Source: Holothuria scabra
Taxonomy: Eukaryota; Echinodermata; Holothuroidea; Aspidochirotida; Holothuriidae
DNA length: 64,000 nucleotides
Assembly: GCA_037179385.1 (NCBI GenBank)
Contig: CM074187.1
Location: 14,323,450 to 14,387,449 of the forward strand
Direction of reading: 5' to 3'
The position numbers and the translations under genes were made by a program. Each line of letters opens with the position of its first letter. Within the stretch, counting starts at the first letter, position 1. Of this stretch, positions 10,531 through 23,288 are shown piece by piece. Below the pieces are notes generated by a model. That model was not told the DNA's origin. It made no database searches and worked only from the letters and a program-made list of their open reading frames with translations.

Positions 10531-12837
10531 GGCATGGTGGTTTCAGTTGATAAAAGTTTCTAACTGATGGTCATCATAGCAAATGCAAGATTTTCGTAGG
10601 TTTTGACAAAAACATCTTTGATTACAGCGGTTAGCTCGCTAAATGATATTTAACGGCACACCAACACGGATGTGTTATATCGTGTCAAGTAGAAAATAAA
10701 GTTCAAGTTTCAGTTTGATTTTGATTTAAAATACGGCTATTTTGGATCGCACTTTGACTCTCCTGGCGTTCCAAGCATACTCCTTTAACAGAATATGATA
10801 CAACTGTGGGTAAAATTAGCAGTTCATCGTGCTACCATGTATGCAATTAATAGTAAGATGTATGGGTGAACGGTCCATTTTCATTCATCAATGCACTTTT
10901 CAGGTGATAGCACGCCAATCCATATGTGTCAACTAGATAAAAAGGTGAGGTTTAATTATGGTTTCAAATACTTTTCAAGTAGTAAGTTCGGATCCAAATA
11001 CAGTTCAAACATGATGCAAGTCTTTTTCTTTGGTCGTCTCTTACGGCGGGCAAGAAATGCTGTGAACATAAACTATAGTCCCAGCGGCCACGGTGTCCAT
11101 TGCAGCAAAGCATTGACATAGAATGCATAAGTATATATTAAAGTCAACAACTAATGCTTAAAAGCTCAAATTACATTGCAATTCGGGATGTCAAATTTAA
11201 GGAAATTTTTTTAGCATACGGTAGGTCAATTTGATATTCACCTCTATCTGACATTTGACCTCCACCACCTACCTATTATACGAAAGCAAACTGAATAATA
11301 GTTGAAAAAAGATCGCCGTATTTGAATGTAAGATTATTTATGATCTTTGAATACCTTGAATTCAAAAAGAGTGTATCCTTTTAATGCATCACTACTACTG
11401 ATTAGGAACAACTCTGACTCGCTTCGTTACCTGATTGACTATAAAATCCCCACTAGGTATTCACGAACAAAACCACTACAGATGAAGGACATAAGCAGTC
11501 GTCAAAAGGTAATTTAAAAACAACCATAAGCGTACGGGGATAATTTTTGTGGGGATGGCAAGAGCATACTTAGCCCGAATAATGGCACCCATTATCATGT
11601 TTTGCCCGAATGGACCAACTGTCTCACACATTTACTATTATTTCTCTTCCAGGTATCTTCCATAATATTTTAGGACATACATACGAACTATTTAACGAAT
11701 CTAGTAGTTGACTACTCCTGGTAAGTTTTTAGGCCTCCCTGGGTTGTAGTTCAAAAGCAATAAATTATCCTAAATATCACTAAAATTTATTTCATGATTT
11801 ACTTCCTGCACAGCGTTTAAGTGACACCGCCGAGCTTTATAACAAACAGAAAAAATATTTACAGTCAGTGAGACTAAACATTGCATGGTATTCACAAAAA
11901 TAACATTCTGATTCTCACTTGGAAGCACAACACTGACATGTATACGTTCGAAGATACCAATCCAAAGTAAGCTCCCCTAAAACGCCCTTCCCTTGGAAAC
12001 CGGAAAGTCCTTTAAACCCTTCAAGGACTGATGGATTGGTTATCTCGAAATTCGTCCTTACTATTAAAACGCAATCTTTATCATATTAGTTTCGATTGTC
12101 AGTGGAAATCACTTCCTTTTCATATCTTTGGCATTCGTCATTCCATGTATCCTGTCCCATCTCCTCCTCCGTCGGGGAACAAGGGCGGTTTCTTTGGGAA
12201 GGCTTAAAAATTTTTGCCGATGCAAGAAGTTTAAAAAAATATATATTTTTCATATGACATATAAGAGAATATGTTGTGACTCATGTCCTCGTGAAAATGA
12301 ACAGATTTCATTTCAAACCTTCTAACAAGCACTTTTTTCGTTTCAATACAGTTGAAATTCCAGACATTTGTTCCTCCTTTTAAGAGTAAACGTTTCTCTC
12401 AAGAAAAGATTTTTCAATTAAAAAACAAATTTACTTGAAAGAAAATGACAGGTTTGAAATCTTTTCAACGAAAGTTCGTAAATGGTTTTAACTGTCTTGA
12501 GCACTGATCCGAAATTTCAAATAGCTCCAATTACAGTTATTCTCGGGCAGGTCCAGTGATATCGAAAATCCATCGTCACTCTAATCCCTTGGAGATTTCT
12601 GAAACTTCCTCCCGGCGGACACATCCTGGAGCAACCCTTGAATTTTCCATGATTTATTATTTCATTTTCGTCAATTCCACTATAAGACTATCTGGGGGAA
12701 AAGGGTTCACCTTACTTATATTATTTACACATTTGCACATACTTTTCTGATCATACCACTATTTGATTATCTCTCTTTTTTTCTAGCCACTCCTTTTTAT
12801 ACATAGAATTCTTAATATTTTTGATAATGTAACTGGA

Positions 12838-12908
12838 AAAAATGCCGTGGCCGGCTCGACTTGAACCAATAGGATGGAAACTGGACTGTAAAACTCTATC
12901 TTACCAAA
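12838..12908 (+). mobile_element. SINE body fragment
   Basis: A truncated copy of the SINE body: GCCGTGGCCGGCTCGAC, then TTGAACCAATAGG, then GGAAACTGG and GTAAAACTCTATC. It has the same order as the fuller copies at 37468-37602 and (inverted) 52501-52724. Confidence 0.65.
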
Positions 12909-12984
12909 TCATCACCACGCCGATGTATCATTTCCATCAACAATATTTTACAAGTAGCTAAAAAATCATTGTTTATGTGTTATA

Positions 12985-13105
12985 GTTGGAGTAGGGAAAA
13001 CAAGCCAGTGAGTCAGAAGTGGAAAAGAAGGCCTTGGTCGGCTCGACGTGAACGAATAGGTTGGAAACTGGGCCGTAAGACTCTATCTAACTCTAACTCT
13101 TCCTC
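12985..13105 (+). mobile_element. SINE body fragment, second copy
   Basis: Begins GGAGTAGGGAAAACAAGCC, continues through AAGAAGGCCTTGGTCGG and ends in a CTAACTCTAACTC tail. It lies about 80 bp after the previous fragment in the same orientation. The tRNA head is missing. Confidence 0.68.
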
Positions 13106-14271
13106 ATGTGCCAGTGTGTTAAGTGAAAAAGTGTATCTTGCAATCAGGTTTTGAAAACCACGTACATTACAATAGTAAATTCCACTCCTACTGTACAAGG
13201 TCATTGCATTAGTCCAAAGTTCTCCTTCAACAATATTTATTTCAGACTTTTCTTAAAAGAGGTCTTTCACTTTGGAAGTCTACCAAAGTAATCTCTCCGT
13301 TACTCTTAAAAGAATATTCTAAGGTCATTGACTTCATAACTAATTTTCAAGTTGTTTGCTACTTCTCTCTGTAATACTTTGTTTCATTATCATTTTCAGT
13401 AGTTGTGTTATCTATCAACAATTATGTTAACTAATCTGGCATGAGGACTACTTGTATGAGTTCCTGATTTTTCAGTTTTCCATCTCTTTGTTGTAAACCA
13501 TGTTGTTTAAGTTAATGACTATTTACATGGAAATATATTGAAATTGTAAAAAATTGTGACATTGTCCTCAAGGGCCATTCATTAAGTAGGGTATCATAGG
13601 CTACTACACTGCTGCAAATTTGGTAGACTTCAATTTATTTTGAAAGTGAACCTCAAGTAAACAAAAAATAAAAAAACGAATTTTAACAGTTCAACTCCCA
13701 TCTTCATAGGACATTCTTCACCCAAGATATAAAATGTTGAAATTTATCCACTTAAAACAAATTAGTTGTGACTTTCTTGCTGTACAACTTACATTACATT
13801 CTTTGTTTCCCTTTAAAATGAAGAACGTTTTTACAATCTTGATTACTTCAAGTTTGATTGCAAAGCATATTTAAAAGAGAGAGGGCTAAATTATTTACAT
13901 CATCCCATAAGCGTAAGAATGATATTATACCTTGGTACAAGGTGCAGTAACTTTCAGAAAAACAAAGACTGTAATTTGAGTAGTAAAACAACAACTATGA
14001 CAGCACAAATTATTCCACAAATATAGTATGAGTTAGTTAACTTCAACAATTTATATCTCGGCTCAAAAATGAACAGTATCACATATACACGCCTACGGGG
14101 CTACGTATTTTGGGGGTTCTTAGTCTTTTTCGTACTAACAGAGTATTGGTAAAGCTTAGGGTTTGCTATACAGGAGGCGGTGAAACCTCCCTGCTCAAAG
14201 GAATAGTTCAGTCAAAACCGAATCGAAATAGGTTTGACACAAGGCATAGTGAAAGTTAAGTTTCCACAAAC

Positions 14272-14394
14272 CTGTGCACGTAACACCATCCCCAGTAAAT
14301 CCTGTATTGCAAGTACATGAGAAACTGCCTTCATTATTTGCACACGTCGCTTGTTCTGAACAATCGTCAGTATTTGCTGCACATTCGTCAACAT
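14272..14394 (-). CDS. Calcium-binding EGF exon 7 of the array
   Basis: A 123-nt exon with a TGGCCAG acceptor and a GTTTGT donor, phase 1. The peptide starts [17 protein letters not shown], has six cysteines, ANNEGSF in the calcium/hydroxylation segment and NTGFTGDG in the last loop. Most of the exon is shared base for base with the exons at 9489-9611 and 15416-15538. The acceptor flank (TGGCCAG versus TGCCAG) also resembles that of exon 15416-15538, so the duplication unit included intron ends. Secure as an EGF_CA domain. The number of domains in the full protein is not known because both gene ends are missing. Confidence 0.88.
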
Positions 14395-15415
14395 CTGGCC
14401 AAAAAGAGAGATATACATGTCATTTTGTTATAAAAAATTGAGTGGATTATTTAATTACGAGATACTAAATCAACTGGATTACACAGACAAATTTAGGCCT
14501 CCATCCATCATTCACTTTATACTAGGAATATGTTTTAATACTGTGTTCTGCGAGAAGTATTTTACCCCGGGTGATTTAGTTGGATATCACCAACAGGATG
14601 CTTTGTATGTCCCCTCAAGTATTTCTATTTCCGAAACTAGAAATAGGTTTATTAAAATACATATTAACCAAGGACACATAATATTGACTTGTAAATCGTG
14701 AGGGCGCTCCTGAACGAGGAATATTAGTGCCTCTCCTTCGATAACCGTGAGGTTTCACTCCTTTGACTTTTCAATGTTTAAGCATTTTAGTCTTTCTATC
14801 ACCCTGAAAGGTGAGTTACATTATAAAGCTAATTTGTGCAACCAAGAACCGTCGTATTCATGACATTACTTTACCAAAACCTTTATTAAACCTTATTAGT
14901 TTAATTAACAAAAAGGGGAAAAAGAAAAACCTCAAGATTCTCTAATCTAAGTTGAATTTTATGTTTAATATTATTTCGATCAGTACATTTGAATTATCGC
15001 TTAGTTTTGGATTAAGTTCCTTTTACAAACTTAAAAAGGCAAATACTTTGTTGCAATAAAATGGACGAAGTGTGAGTTGAAAACTTTTAGAAATAAAACC
15101 ATTGTGAGATTTAGAAACGGGAGCTGTGGTGCAAGTTAGGAAAATTGAGTTGAATTATTTTAGGTGGCACTTCAAACGAACACGAGTTATACAACGTATA
15201 CAGAAATAACGCTGTCCTACGACTTGCCGAAGAAAATAACTTGCCAGTCTTTCCGCGTCTCATGTTGCTTGATGGAGTAGAAATGTTTAACGTCGATATT
15301 TTTATCCTTTATTGCAAGTGAATGAATTTGTAGATGCATGTAATAGTTATATCGGTCCTGCTATGATGATTATAACGAAGGCCTACAAAGGGCACTTTCA
15401 AAGATTTATACCAAC

Positions 15416-15538
15416 CTGAACAAGTTACACCATTTCCACTAAATCCCGTATTGCAAGTACATGAGAAACTGCCTTCAGTATTTGCACACGTCGCTTGTTC
15501 TGAACAATCGTCAGTGTTGTCTGCACATTCATCGACAT
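15416..15538 (-). CDS. Calcium-binding EGF exon 6 of the array
   Basis: A 123-nt exon, acceptor TTTGCCAG, donor GTTGGT, phase 1. The peptide begins DVDECADNTDDC, has six cysteines, and reads ANTEGSF in the calcium segment and NTGFSGNG in the last loop. It belongs to a trio of close relatives with the exons at 14272-14394 and 9489-9611. All three read NTGF in the last loop and share long identical nucleotide stretches. It lies only about 1 kb from exon 14272-14394, consistent with a local tandem duplication of exon plus flanking intron. Calcium binding is predicted from intact consensus residues. Confidence 0.88.
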
Positions 15539-15768
15539 CTGGCAAAGAATATGGAAGATACAAACGGTTTAATATCTGTATCTCGTGAATCAACGATGAA
15601 CATGAAATGGAGAAACAAAAGATTAAATATGGAATACATTTATTGCTTCACGATTTTGTTGTTTATCTTTCCTTTCGTTTCAGACGGACTGTTATTATTG
15701 GTTCCATGCGAAACCAGGAATCCCATTTGTAGCTCAAATGCATTACGTGAAATGGTCCTTTCTAAAAC

Positions 15769-15990
15769 TGCCTACCACTAAACAGCCTAAAACCCGACTT
15801 TTGGGTGGAAAGTCGGGTTTTCAATCAATTGTAAACACCCACAGTTTATGGCCAATCCAATGTTACTGGGTTTTATCATATTTTTACTGATTTTAAGGTT
15901 TTAGTAGCTATAAACTGTAGGTACACACATCAAGTAAAACCCCGACTTAACTGCCTTTAAGTCAGGTTTTAGACTGTGTTGTGGTAGGCA
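15769..15990. mobile_element. 222-bp inverted-repeat MITE
   Basis: The ends TGCCTACCACTAAACAG and (inverted) TGCCTACCACAACACAG match over about 32 bp and continue into CTAAAACC(C/T)GACTT. Just inside the left end an additional perfect hairpin (AAAACCCGACTTT/AAAGTCGGGTTTT) is visible. The target duplication is unclear. Confidence 0.65.
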
Positions 15991-16104
15991 ATTGTACTAA
16001 AGGCTATTTCAAGTAATGGATGCAATCAGCGAGTTCTCTAATTTGTTTTCGCATGGAATTTGGGGGCACACAGTAGGATATACAAACCAAGTTCGGCACA
16101 TGGC

Positions 16105-16345
16105 GACCAGTTGAAAAACCCAGTTCAAAACCAATAATAAATCCAGTTGTAAAGCCCTATTCAAAAACTTAGTTGAACAACCCAATTGTAAAGCCCAGTT
16201 CAAAAACCCAGTTGAAAAGCCTAGTTCAATCCAGTTGAAAAATCCAGTTGAATGAACCCAGTTCAAAAACCCAGTTCAAAATGCCCAAATTCCCAGTTGG
16301 TAGAAACCCAGTTCAGCCCAGTTCAACCCAGTTTAACTAGGTTCG
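16105..16345. repeat. CCCAGTTCAAAAA minisatellite
   Basis: Roughly fifteen degenerate units of the form CCAGTT(C/G)AAAAA, without fixed spacing. They generate a low-complexity ORF on the minus strand with repeated NW and LQL residues that has no support as a gene. Confidence 0.75.
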
Positions 16346-16510
16346 ACTGGAATTTGAGCCAGGGGTATGGCAACCCCACGTTTTCGGCAACACGTGCATA
16401 CAACACTCAGTGTCTAGCTAACTCAAACGAAAATAGGGGTCACAGTCCAAAACGGCATATTTCAATGCAAACTTTAACGCCACAAATACAATCCATTGAA
16501 CTAAATTAAG

Positions 16511-17481
16511 CCCCTTTTACACTATCACGTATCTCATCACGGATAAACTCCGGGGAACAATCCTTGGTGATCCGGCGTTCAACGCCTAGATTTCCTCGCA
16601 GCACCGGTATGAACACGTTCTGAACTGGATATCACTACGGAACAGCACGGTGTCTACACGGTGAGACACTGTAGTCTACACGGTGAGACACTGTAGCAAC
16701 GTGGACATTGCAGGAAGATCCCCCGGAGATAACACGGATACAATACGGAGTACAAGGAAGCACACGGATGTAACTGGGCAGCAACACGGTATACCCACGG
16801 TGGTATACGGTTCCCACTACATAGAATACTCCAGGTAATGACCATTTGGTCATTAATTTCTCGAGCGATAGCATAGTAGCCAATGTCAACAATGGCTAGC
16901 GATCCTGGGGGAGCACGACTGAAGCTCTACAAACTATGCTTCTGATGGTTGACATCATGAAGGCAAAACTTCTCATTGCAGAAGCTATTGATATGCAGCA
17001 ACAGCAGGAACTAAACGATGAACAAAACGCTGCAAGAAAACGGAGGTGTGTCTGGGTGAAGTCGTGGCTCCTTTTGCGGGAATCTTGATGGGCTGATTTA
17101 AAGAAATTGTACACAAATAAATAGTCTTAATATGTAGATCTTTGCGTAACATAATCATTTGTGTGAGGAAAATATACAAAATGGGGAACCCGGATGAAGC
17201 CGGAATTAATACGGACCTCTCGATAACAACACGGAGGCTCCCGGACGTATTCGGTGGCTACACGGAGGTACACGGTACCAACACGGCGGAGTACGGACAG
17301 TTTTCCATCCGTGTACTCTGGGATGGAAAAATAAAGCAAGCTTAATTTTCTCCCCGGACAAGCCGGTGCGCCAAGGACCATGCCGGATACTACCCCGACG
17401 TATACACGGAAATGCCTGCGACAACACGGGGGGGACGATCCGTGGTCATCCGGGATGAGATACGTGATAGTGTAAAAGGGG
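16511..17481 (+). mobile_element. PIF/Harbinger-like non-autonomous element
   Basis: A 971-bp element with perfect 28-bp inverted repeats, starting CCCCTTTTACACTATCACG at 16511-16538 and mirrored at 17454-17481. TAA trinucleotides lie within one or two bases of each end, in line with the 3-bp target of PIF/Harbinger elements. Inside, on the plus strand around 16960-17090, a reading frame encodes a Gln-rich stretch followed by ARKRRCVWVKSWLL. This matches the N-terminal region known from Harbinger-type transposases (R-x-R-R-x-W-V-x-x-W-L) and then stops. It is therefore a deletion derivative that keeps a vestige of its transposase. A 23-bp tandem duplication (ACACGGTGAGACACTGTAG) lies near the left end. 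Confidence 0.75.
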
Positions 17482-19029
17482 TATAAACCACACTTGAGGT
17501 TCCTGCTTATTCTGTCGGTCCAACATCCAGGCTTTTGCGTGACCTGGGTCACGAAAACTTCAGCTGGAGTGAAAACAACGACAGTCTGGCAATTAGTTCA
17601 GTACACGAATGCTATTACCAGAGCCTCAGATTGCACGACTGTGGTCCTAACTGGCAAAGTTTATTGAGACCAAGGTTTGAAATATATCTCAGAATGTCAA
17701 TAATGTAAGGCGAATGAGAAAATATTGGGTTCGTGTGCACAAAACACTCCCTCACGAACGACGTGAAGCCCAGTCTTATCGGATAGGCCTATTGTGCGAG
17801 ATTGGCCATTGCGTTTACATGCCATCTTGTAAAGAAAACAGTGGATTTTCGCTGCGAAAAGTTCTCGTACGACCATTTGATCATTAAAGCTGGATATTTC
17901 AATAAAAATAGCTCATTATCCACAACTTTTAAAAACTGCACGTTGATTTCAAGGTACAATTACACAGAAAACCTCTATGTCTGCACTGTTGTTGTACTGC
18001 CCGATCACAACCGTTTCACTCCAATATGTCACGTGATTGACTCTTCGCACCGCATGTGACGTTCTTTGGACCGACAGAATATCATGCATGGATTTTAGAA
18101 AGCGTAATTTCACGAAATATAAATGTAAGTTCAAATTCAGTTATACTTGTTGTAAGTGCGGGATTATTCCGTTTATCCAGATATTTTTAAAAGGGTGTGC
18201 GGATGTGCATAGCCACTTAAACCTGAAAACGAATTACCAGACTCTCTTATGAAGCCGAAACGACTGCGACGCGAATTGTCGCCGTAGCTCTTGTGAAGGG
18301 AATACCTGTTTGCCAGCTTTGGCGTTCTTTGCCTGCACTGTACATGATGTAAAAAATCTTCGTTTTACATCGTGTACAATACTTTTCAAAGATTCCTTAT
18401 CCGTCACGAGCTTCAATGATATACCCACAGGAATCTTGCAAGATTAAAGGAGCTGGACAGTGGCGTATTTCCAAAATAAATGCTTCATTCTAAACGTGAT
18501 TATTTACCTCTGTGTGGACCCAAGGCCTTTTTTAAAATTATTAATCCAAATGCGTTTTATATTGTCAACTTAAAATAATTTTGCAAAAATAATATTGCAG
18601 TTATATTCCTGTATTATATATTATATTATATATTAGGTTATTTGATTGACACTCAGCTTGCAAGATATTTTGCCATTTTCTGTGAATTTCTAGTTCGTCA
18701 CTTTTTCTTCTGGCACCAGCAATTTTGAATTGCTTCCACTTGTATCAGGTCTGATCGATTCGATGCCTCTACTCAGGCAGGCGGTAGTGCACACTATGCA
18801 CACAATGCAATTGGGAGACACATTCGTATGCAAGTGATGGGGAAATATATGCAGTATAATGTACAGAATAGAAGGACAAGCACTATGACTGACGTATAGC
18901 ATTTTTCATAAAGATAGATTGAGAGCAAAAAAAGTATGACTTTATTTTGAAAATTTTAATTGTTCTCTCTCTTTCAAATGACATGTCAACCTATTTACAC
19001 CTAGAAGACGAAAAGTTTACAGTTTCAAG

Positions 19030-20396
19030 CATAGGCGGGATTACGGGGGGGGGGCAAGGGGGGCACTTGCCCCCCCCTCCTTTTTTCCAGAAGTTAGATT
19101 TTTTACGTCTCAGTCTGGTTGCTTTTGCTACAAAAATACAAACTGGAACCGACAGAGCTACGCGAGTGATACTTAATTAAGGTGTATAATGTTTAAACAG
19201 GTCATATACTGTATTGAAAACTAAATAAAAACAATATTCTTTCAATAAATGTCTCAACGCTCCTGCTTTTCGACACGCTTCGCATGCACCCGTCTTAAAT
19301 ATTTCAGGATTCGGGGTTACTTCTTGTAGGACACCTCTTCCATTGTCACTGAAACTTTTCACCAGTGTCCGGGCCGTACACAGCTGAAGCCCTACAGTAA
19401 CTAGTGAAAGGGGAGACGGGAGGCGGTCATCTTCTGGTCCCCTTCTCTGACCAAGTGCCCCAAAGCTTTCTGAAAGGACGATGATCTTATTTTACTCTAA
19501 TCTGGAGATCCACCCTTTTTCGGCTAAAGTGAAAAGGGGCCCACCATTTCTCTTATTTCCATTATTTCTTTTGAGATGTCTCAAAACTAGTCCCTTTTTG
19601 GCGTCTTCTGGGCGTCCCATCACAAATAAGAACTCTATAAAAATCTCACGAAAAGGACTCTATAGGAAACCAACGTTACGTTTTTGCTTAGTAGAAATAT
19701 TGTCAGGGATCACCTTTATTCAGCTGTAGTGAAAAGGCACCACTCTTTGTCTTATTTTATTTCAATTTCACTATTGAGATGAAGTAAAAGTTCATTTTTT
19801 CGGCGCGCTCCGCGCCCCCCTTTACAGTTAACGGCTCTGTGAAAGTCACCTGGAAAAAGACTATATAGGAAACCTCAGTATGTTTGTTCTTCAGTAAGAA
19901 TGTCTTTAGGGGGGCACCGTTATTCAGCTAAGGTTAAAAGTGGGCCATCCTCTCTCTAATTTTCATTCAATTACATTATTGAGATGTCTTAAACATTAAA
20001 TTTTTCGGCGCGCGAACGGGGGCTGAATTCACATCATATGAAAACCCCCCTAGCTTTCTGAAAAGAAGATTTGGGGCACCAAGGAGGGAGCCCATGAAGA
20101 CCCTCAGTTTTAAGTAATCCATTCTCCCTCCCCGCACCCTATGCATTATAGATTCCGGCCGACTTTAATCATATGGAGTAAGGATAAAATTGAAGAAAGT
20201 CAAATTGTGATATTTGTGTTCTGTTTAGTGCCCATCTTATGTAATCTTAAGTTGAAGACAAAATGCATCATATGAATGCCTACAATTCCGTAAATACCCT
20301 GGACCCACGCCGTTAGGGGGAGCGCCTTCGGCGCCGTTTGGTAGTCTGCCTGAATCCCCCCCCCCCCCCACTTTCAGAAATCAAATCCCGCCCCTG
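19030..20396. mobile_element. hAT-like element, 1.37 kb, perfect 8-bp target duplication
   Basis: The left end CATAGGCGGGATTACGGGG and the right end CAAATCCCGCCCCTG are inverted relatives. GTTTCAAG flanks both sides exactly (19022-19029 and 20397-20404). G/C tracts lie just inside each end. The middle carries about three tandem copies of a roughly 200-bp unit, starting near 19519, 19718 and 19921 (CAGCT(A/G)..GT(G/T)AAAAG). No transposase ORF is present. Confidence 0.8.
19510..20010. repeat. Internal tandem array, about 200-bp unit
   Basis: Three diverged units inside the hAT-like element. Each reads (C/T)GGCTAAAGTGAAAAG-like, then TCTTATTT...ATTGAGATG, then an (A/T)TTTTTCGGCGCGC block, then ACTCTATAGGAAACC. 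Conservation of the order shows tandem duplication. Confidence 0.65.
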
Positions 20397-23165
20397 GTTT
20401 CAAGTTAGAACTTGGCAAATGAGTTCTAACTCATACGGTTTTCTCGAAAAGCTAAAGATGGAGACTCTGGCAGAAGTTCACTCCCTGGCGCTATTGAACG
20501 AGTTTCTTTTGAATATTCAACTTTCTATTTTTCTTTAATTGCTAAAAAATACTCAATTACGTAAGGCTATGAAAAAGAACTATGATCGACATTTTAACGG
20601 GTGTCCGTTTTCGCTCTGCGTAGGCTATCTAGAGTAGGGTGTCCCAGAATTTATTTCACTGCGAGGTCTAAAGACGTAAAGATAGAGCAGCAACGGTCAA
20701 AAATGCGAGGTCTGTTCGCATAATTGTGTAGTTCGTGCCACAGAGCATGCTTAGTTGAAATGATTGCCGCCTTGAACCGTTCACAAGCTTTCCTTTGATT
20801 ATTCTAATGAAATATCTCTAAAGCCCCGCGGCGAAACGTATTTCGACCAAGTAATGGACGTATTTGAACATCTTAGAAATGGTTCCCAAACTGGCGACTC
20901 CTTCAAAAACTATGGAAATTATCTCTCCATTCGTGTGAGAAAGCAGCGAAATTTAAAAAGTTCGCAAGAATCACAAGGTAGAAGACGCCTTCTGATTGGT
21001 AGATAGGATTTGGTGGGGTACGTAAGAAAGCTGTGATGATACAAAGCCTGAATGCAAGTTTTGTCATGGAAATGATATTTAAATACAGCGGGGTTTGCAT
21101 GCAATAGTCCCAGTGCACTTTATATCTTGATTACTATCAAGGGAACTTCTTCCCGAAGAAAACTCATTTTGAATATAATTGGCATACATTAAGCCTCTCC
21201 CGCTCGCTCATTCAGGGGGCGAGACCTACCCGTCTACATCGTGTCACACTACTTAGAGCTCAAATTGTTGGACCAAACCAATCGGAAATGCGACCACAGC
21301 ACCTTCAGTATGGGCAAAGATCTCTGACTGTGGGTGTACTGTAAAGAAACTCTCGTAATGACAAATATTTTGTTAACAATAACAGGAAAGAAAAAAGCAC
21401 ACCTTACGCAGACTTGACAGTCTTACTGAGGTAGCATTACTGCCCGTGTGTTGCTCTCGATGACCTAGTGACAAATTTTCCCGTTTTCCCTATTAAGTTG
21501 TACCGACCAAGTTCCCAGTGTAACGAGGCTTTTCTTCAAAAAAGTCTTTTGTAGAGAGCAAATATAATTTACCCTTAAACTTTTAATTTTTTAAATCTCA
21601 GAGTTGGTTTCTTAAATTTGATAAAACTAAGTATACTCTCCGCATTTTTTATTTTTAACTTTCCTGTAGTAACGTGAACTTTCGTAAAATGTGTAGAATA
21701 ACATTACTTTTCCTTTATTTTTGTAGGATGGCAATGAGTTTATTTAATTCCCACTATGATAATCGAAGGGCCATAGGTAAATAACACTATACTCTCAATA
21801 AATTTATCACACTAAATTAATTAATTTTAGTGATCTTGTTTAGACCTTGTGTGAACCACCAATGTCCGTTCTATTACACTGAAGTGTAGTTAAACTCCAC
21901 CCTAGCATACACGCTCCCACAAGGAGATTATAAATCGGCGGCATGCTGAGACGGACCGTTTTGAACACATTTATGCTTAAGTTAGGCCGATTTTCATTAA
22001 CACAGGAAAAATTGTTCACGACGCACGGTTATACTGTGGATGCATCCTTTTGGGTTTGTATGACATCGGAAGCACATGTAGTGTCAGTCACATAAAGCGG
22101 ACCTTTTTTTTTTCAAAATCCTTTCAACCTAAACTGTAATGTTCAACGTAACTTCCACTTCAAGGGATGGCAAAAGAAGTATCACATTGCATATTGGCAC
22201 GTCTTCTTTGAAGAGGAGGGACGCCATTTCTTACTCTCAACCGCGGATCACGGAGAGAGTGTATTCCTTTTCAGTGACATGCAATACATGGTTGCAACAC
22301 TGAATGCACTGTACTATGAGGGGAACGAATACATCTTATGTACAGTCATTATGTATAATGCAATAGCTAGGTGAAATTATCGCGTGAATGAGTTTGTTTT
22401 CTAGACATTGCATAGTAACAAAGCATCATTTCAATTTTCGCTTATTACACTTCTAAAAATAATTGTCACAGAAGGGACACTTTCTTAAAATTAAAAGAGG
22501 TTAAACGTGTACTCAAAATTTACCCAACGATCGTAAAGTTTGTGTACTAGACATATATTAATATTTGGGGGAGCAAGGTAGCTTCCAGGTAGGTGGAAAA
22601 ATCAGGGACGAGATATTCCAAATGGATCACGGCAATAACATTTCTATTTTTGTACCCATTTCAGGGGAGGAACTCTTCATGAACCACCTATCATGGACTA
22701 CAAGTCGTGCAATATCGTATCATTAAGTCTGGGGCTATGGCTCGGTTGCACTTTTTCTGCGCATTCGTGCAGCGGGGAAAGTCAGGGCTCGTCTCAGCAC
22801 GGACGTGAAGTTGCAATTCATTAGCCAACAGCTTCTCCCACATTCGTGGTCGCTTAGCGTCGTAAAACAACTGCCCTTCAAGGTCGGGTTATTATTCAAG
22901 GCCTTTTTAATGCAGTTGAGTGGTGTAAGGTAATCCATGGCATTATTTGTAAAGCAATTTATCACGTGATGGTTAAGTGCTTTTCGTAACACTCGTACCT
23001 GATTTTGTCCGAGAATGACGCGTCTCCCCTAATTCCAATCAAGTATATTGTGGAACAGTTATTGGTCATGGATCCAAAAAATGCTACTATTGAACACAGG
23101 GAAATTTTAAGATGAATTTGGCCCAAGTCATTTCTTTTTTCACAAAAGAGGATTATTTCACAAAC

Positions 23166-23288
23166 CTGTGCAAGTAACTCCATCTCCAGCATATCCTTCG
23201 TTGCAAGTACATGTAAAACCGCCAACTATATTTTCGCATGTAGCTTGTTCTGAGCAGTTGTCAGTATTTGATTCACACTCGTCATTAT
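23166..23288 (-). CDS. Calcium-binding EGF exon 5 of the array
   Basis: A 123-nt exon with a TTTTCAG acceptor and a GTTTGT donor, phase 1 at both ends. The peptide starts DNDEC, so the second position is Asn rather than Ile or Val. This still fits the calcium-binding consensus D/N-x-D/N-E. It has six cysteines, ESNTDNCSEQAT in the first loop, ENIVGGF as the calcium/aromatic segment and NEGYAGDG in the last loop. The Gly-Gly before Phe matches the exon at 6947-7069. The 7.6-kb intron that follows in the transcript holds most of the DNA transposons of the first half of the window. Confidence 0.87.

Larger units (their letters stand above)
9612..14271. other. Intron with MITE and SINE fragments
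   Basis: Intron between EGF exons 8 and 7. It holds the 117-bp inverted-repeat element at 10414-10530, a piece at about 12130-12230 (CCTCCGTCGGGGAA...) resembling two internal modules of the hAT-like element at 46192-49057, and two SINE body fragments. The rest is AT-rich without recognisable genes. Confidence 0.6.
15539..23165. other. Large intron rich in DNA transposons
   Basis: The 7.6-kb intron between EGF exons 6 and 5. It contains the inverted-repeat element at 15769-15990, the CCCAGTTCAAAAA minisatellite, the PIF/Harbinger-like element and the hAT-like element at 19030-20396. The stretches 17490-19020 and 20410-23160 show no supported gene. Confidence 0.6.

Noticed and set aside
14417..14701. 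94-codon plus-strand ORF beside an EGF exon
   Set aside because: No domain, wrong strand for the gene, and AT-rich composition typical of the introns.
16009..16266. Minus-strand ORF with repeated NW and LQL residues
   Set aside because: Translation of the CCCAGTTCAAAAA minisatellite.
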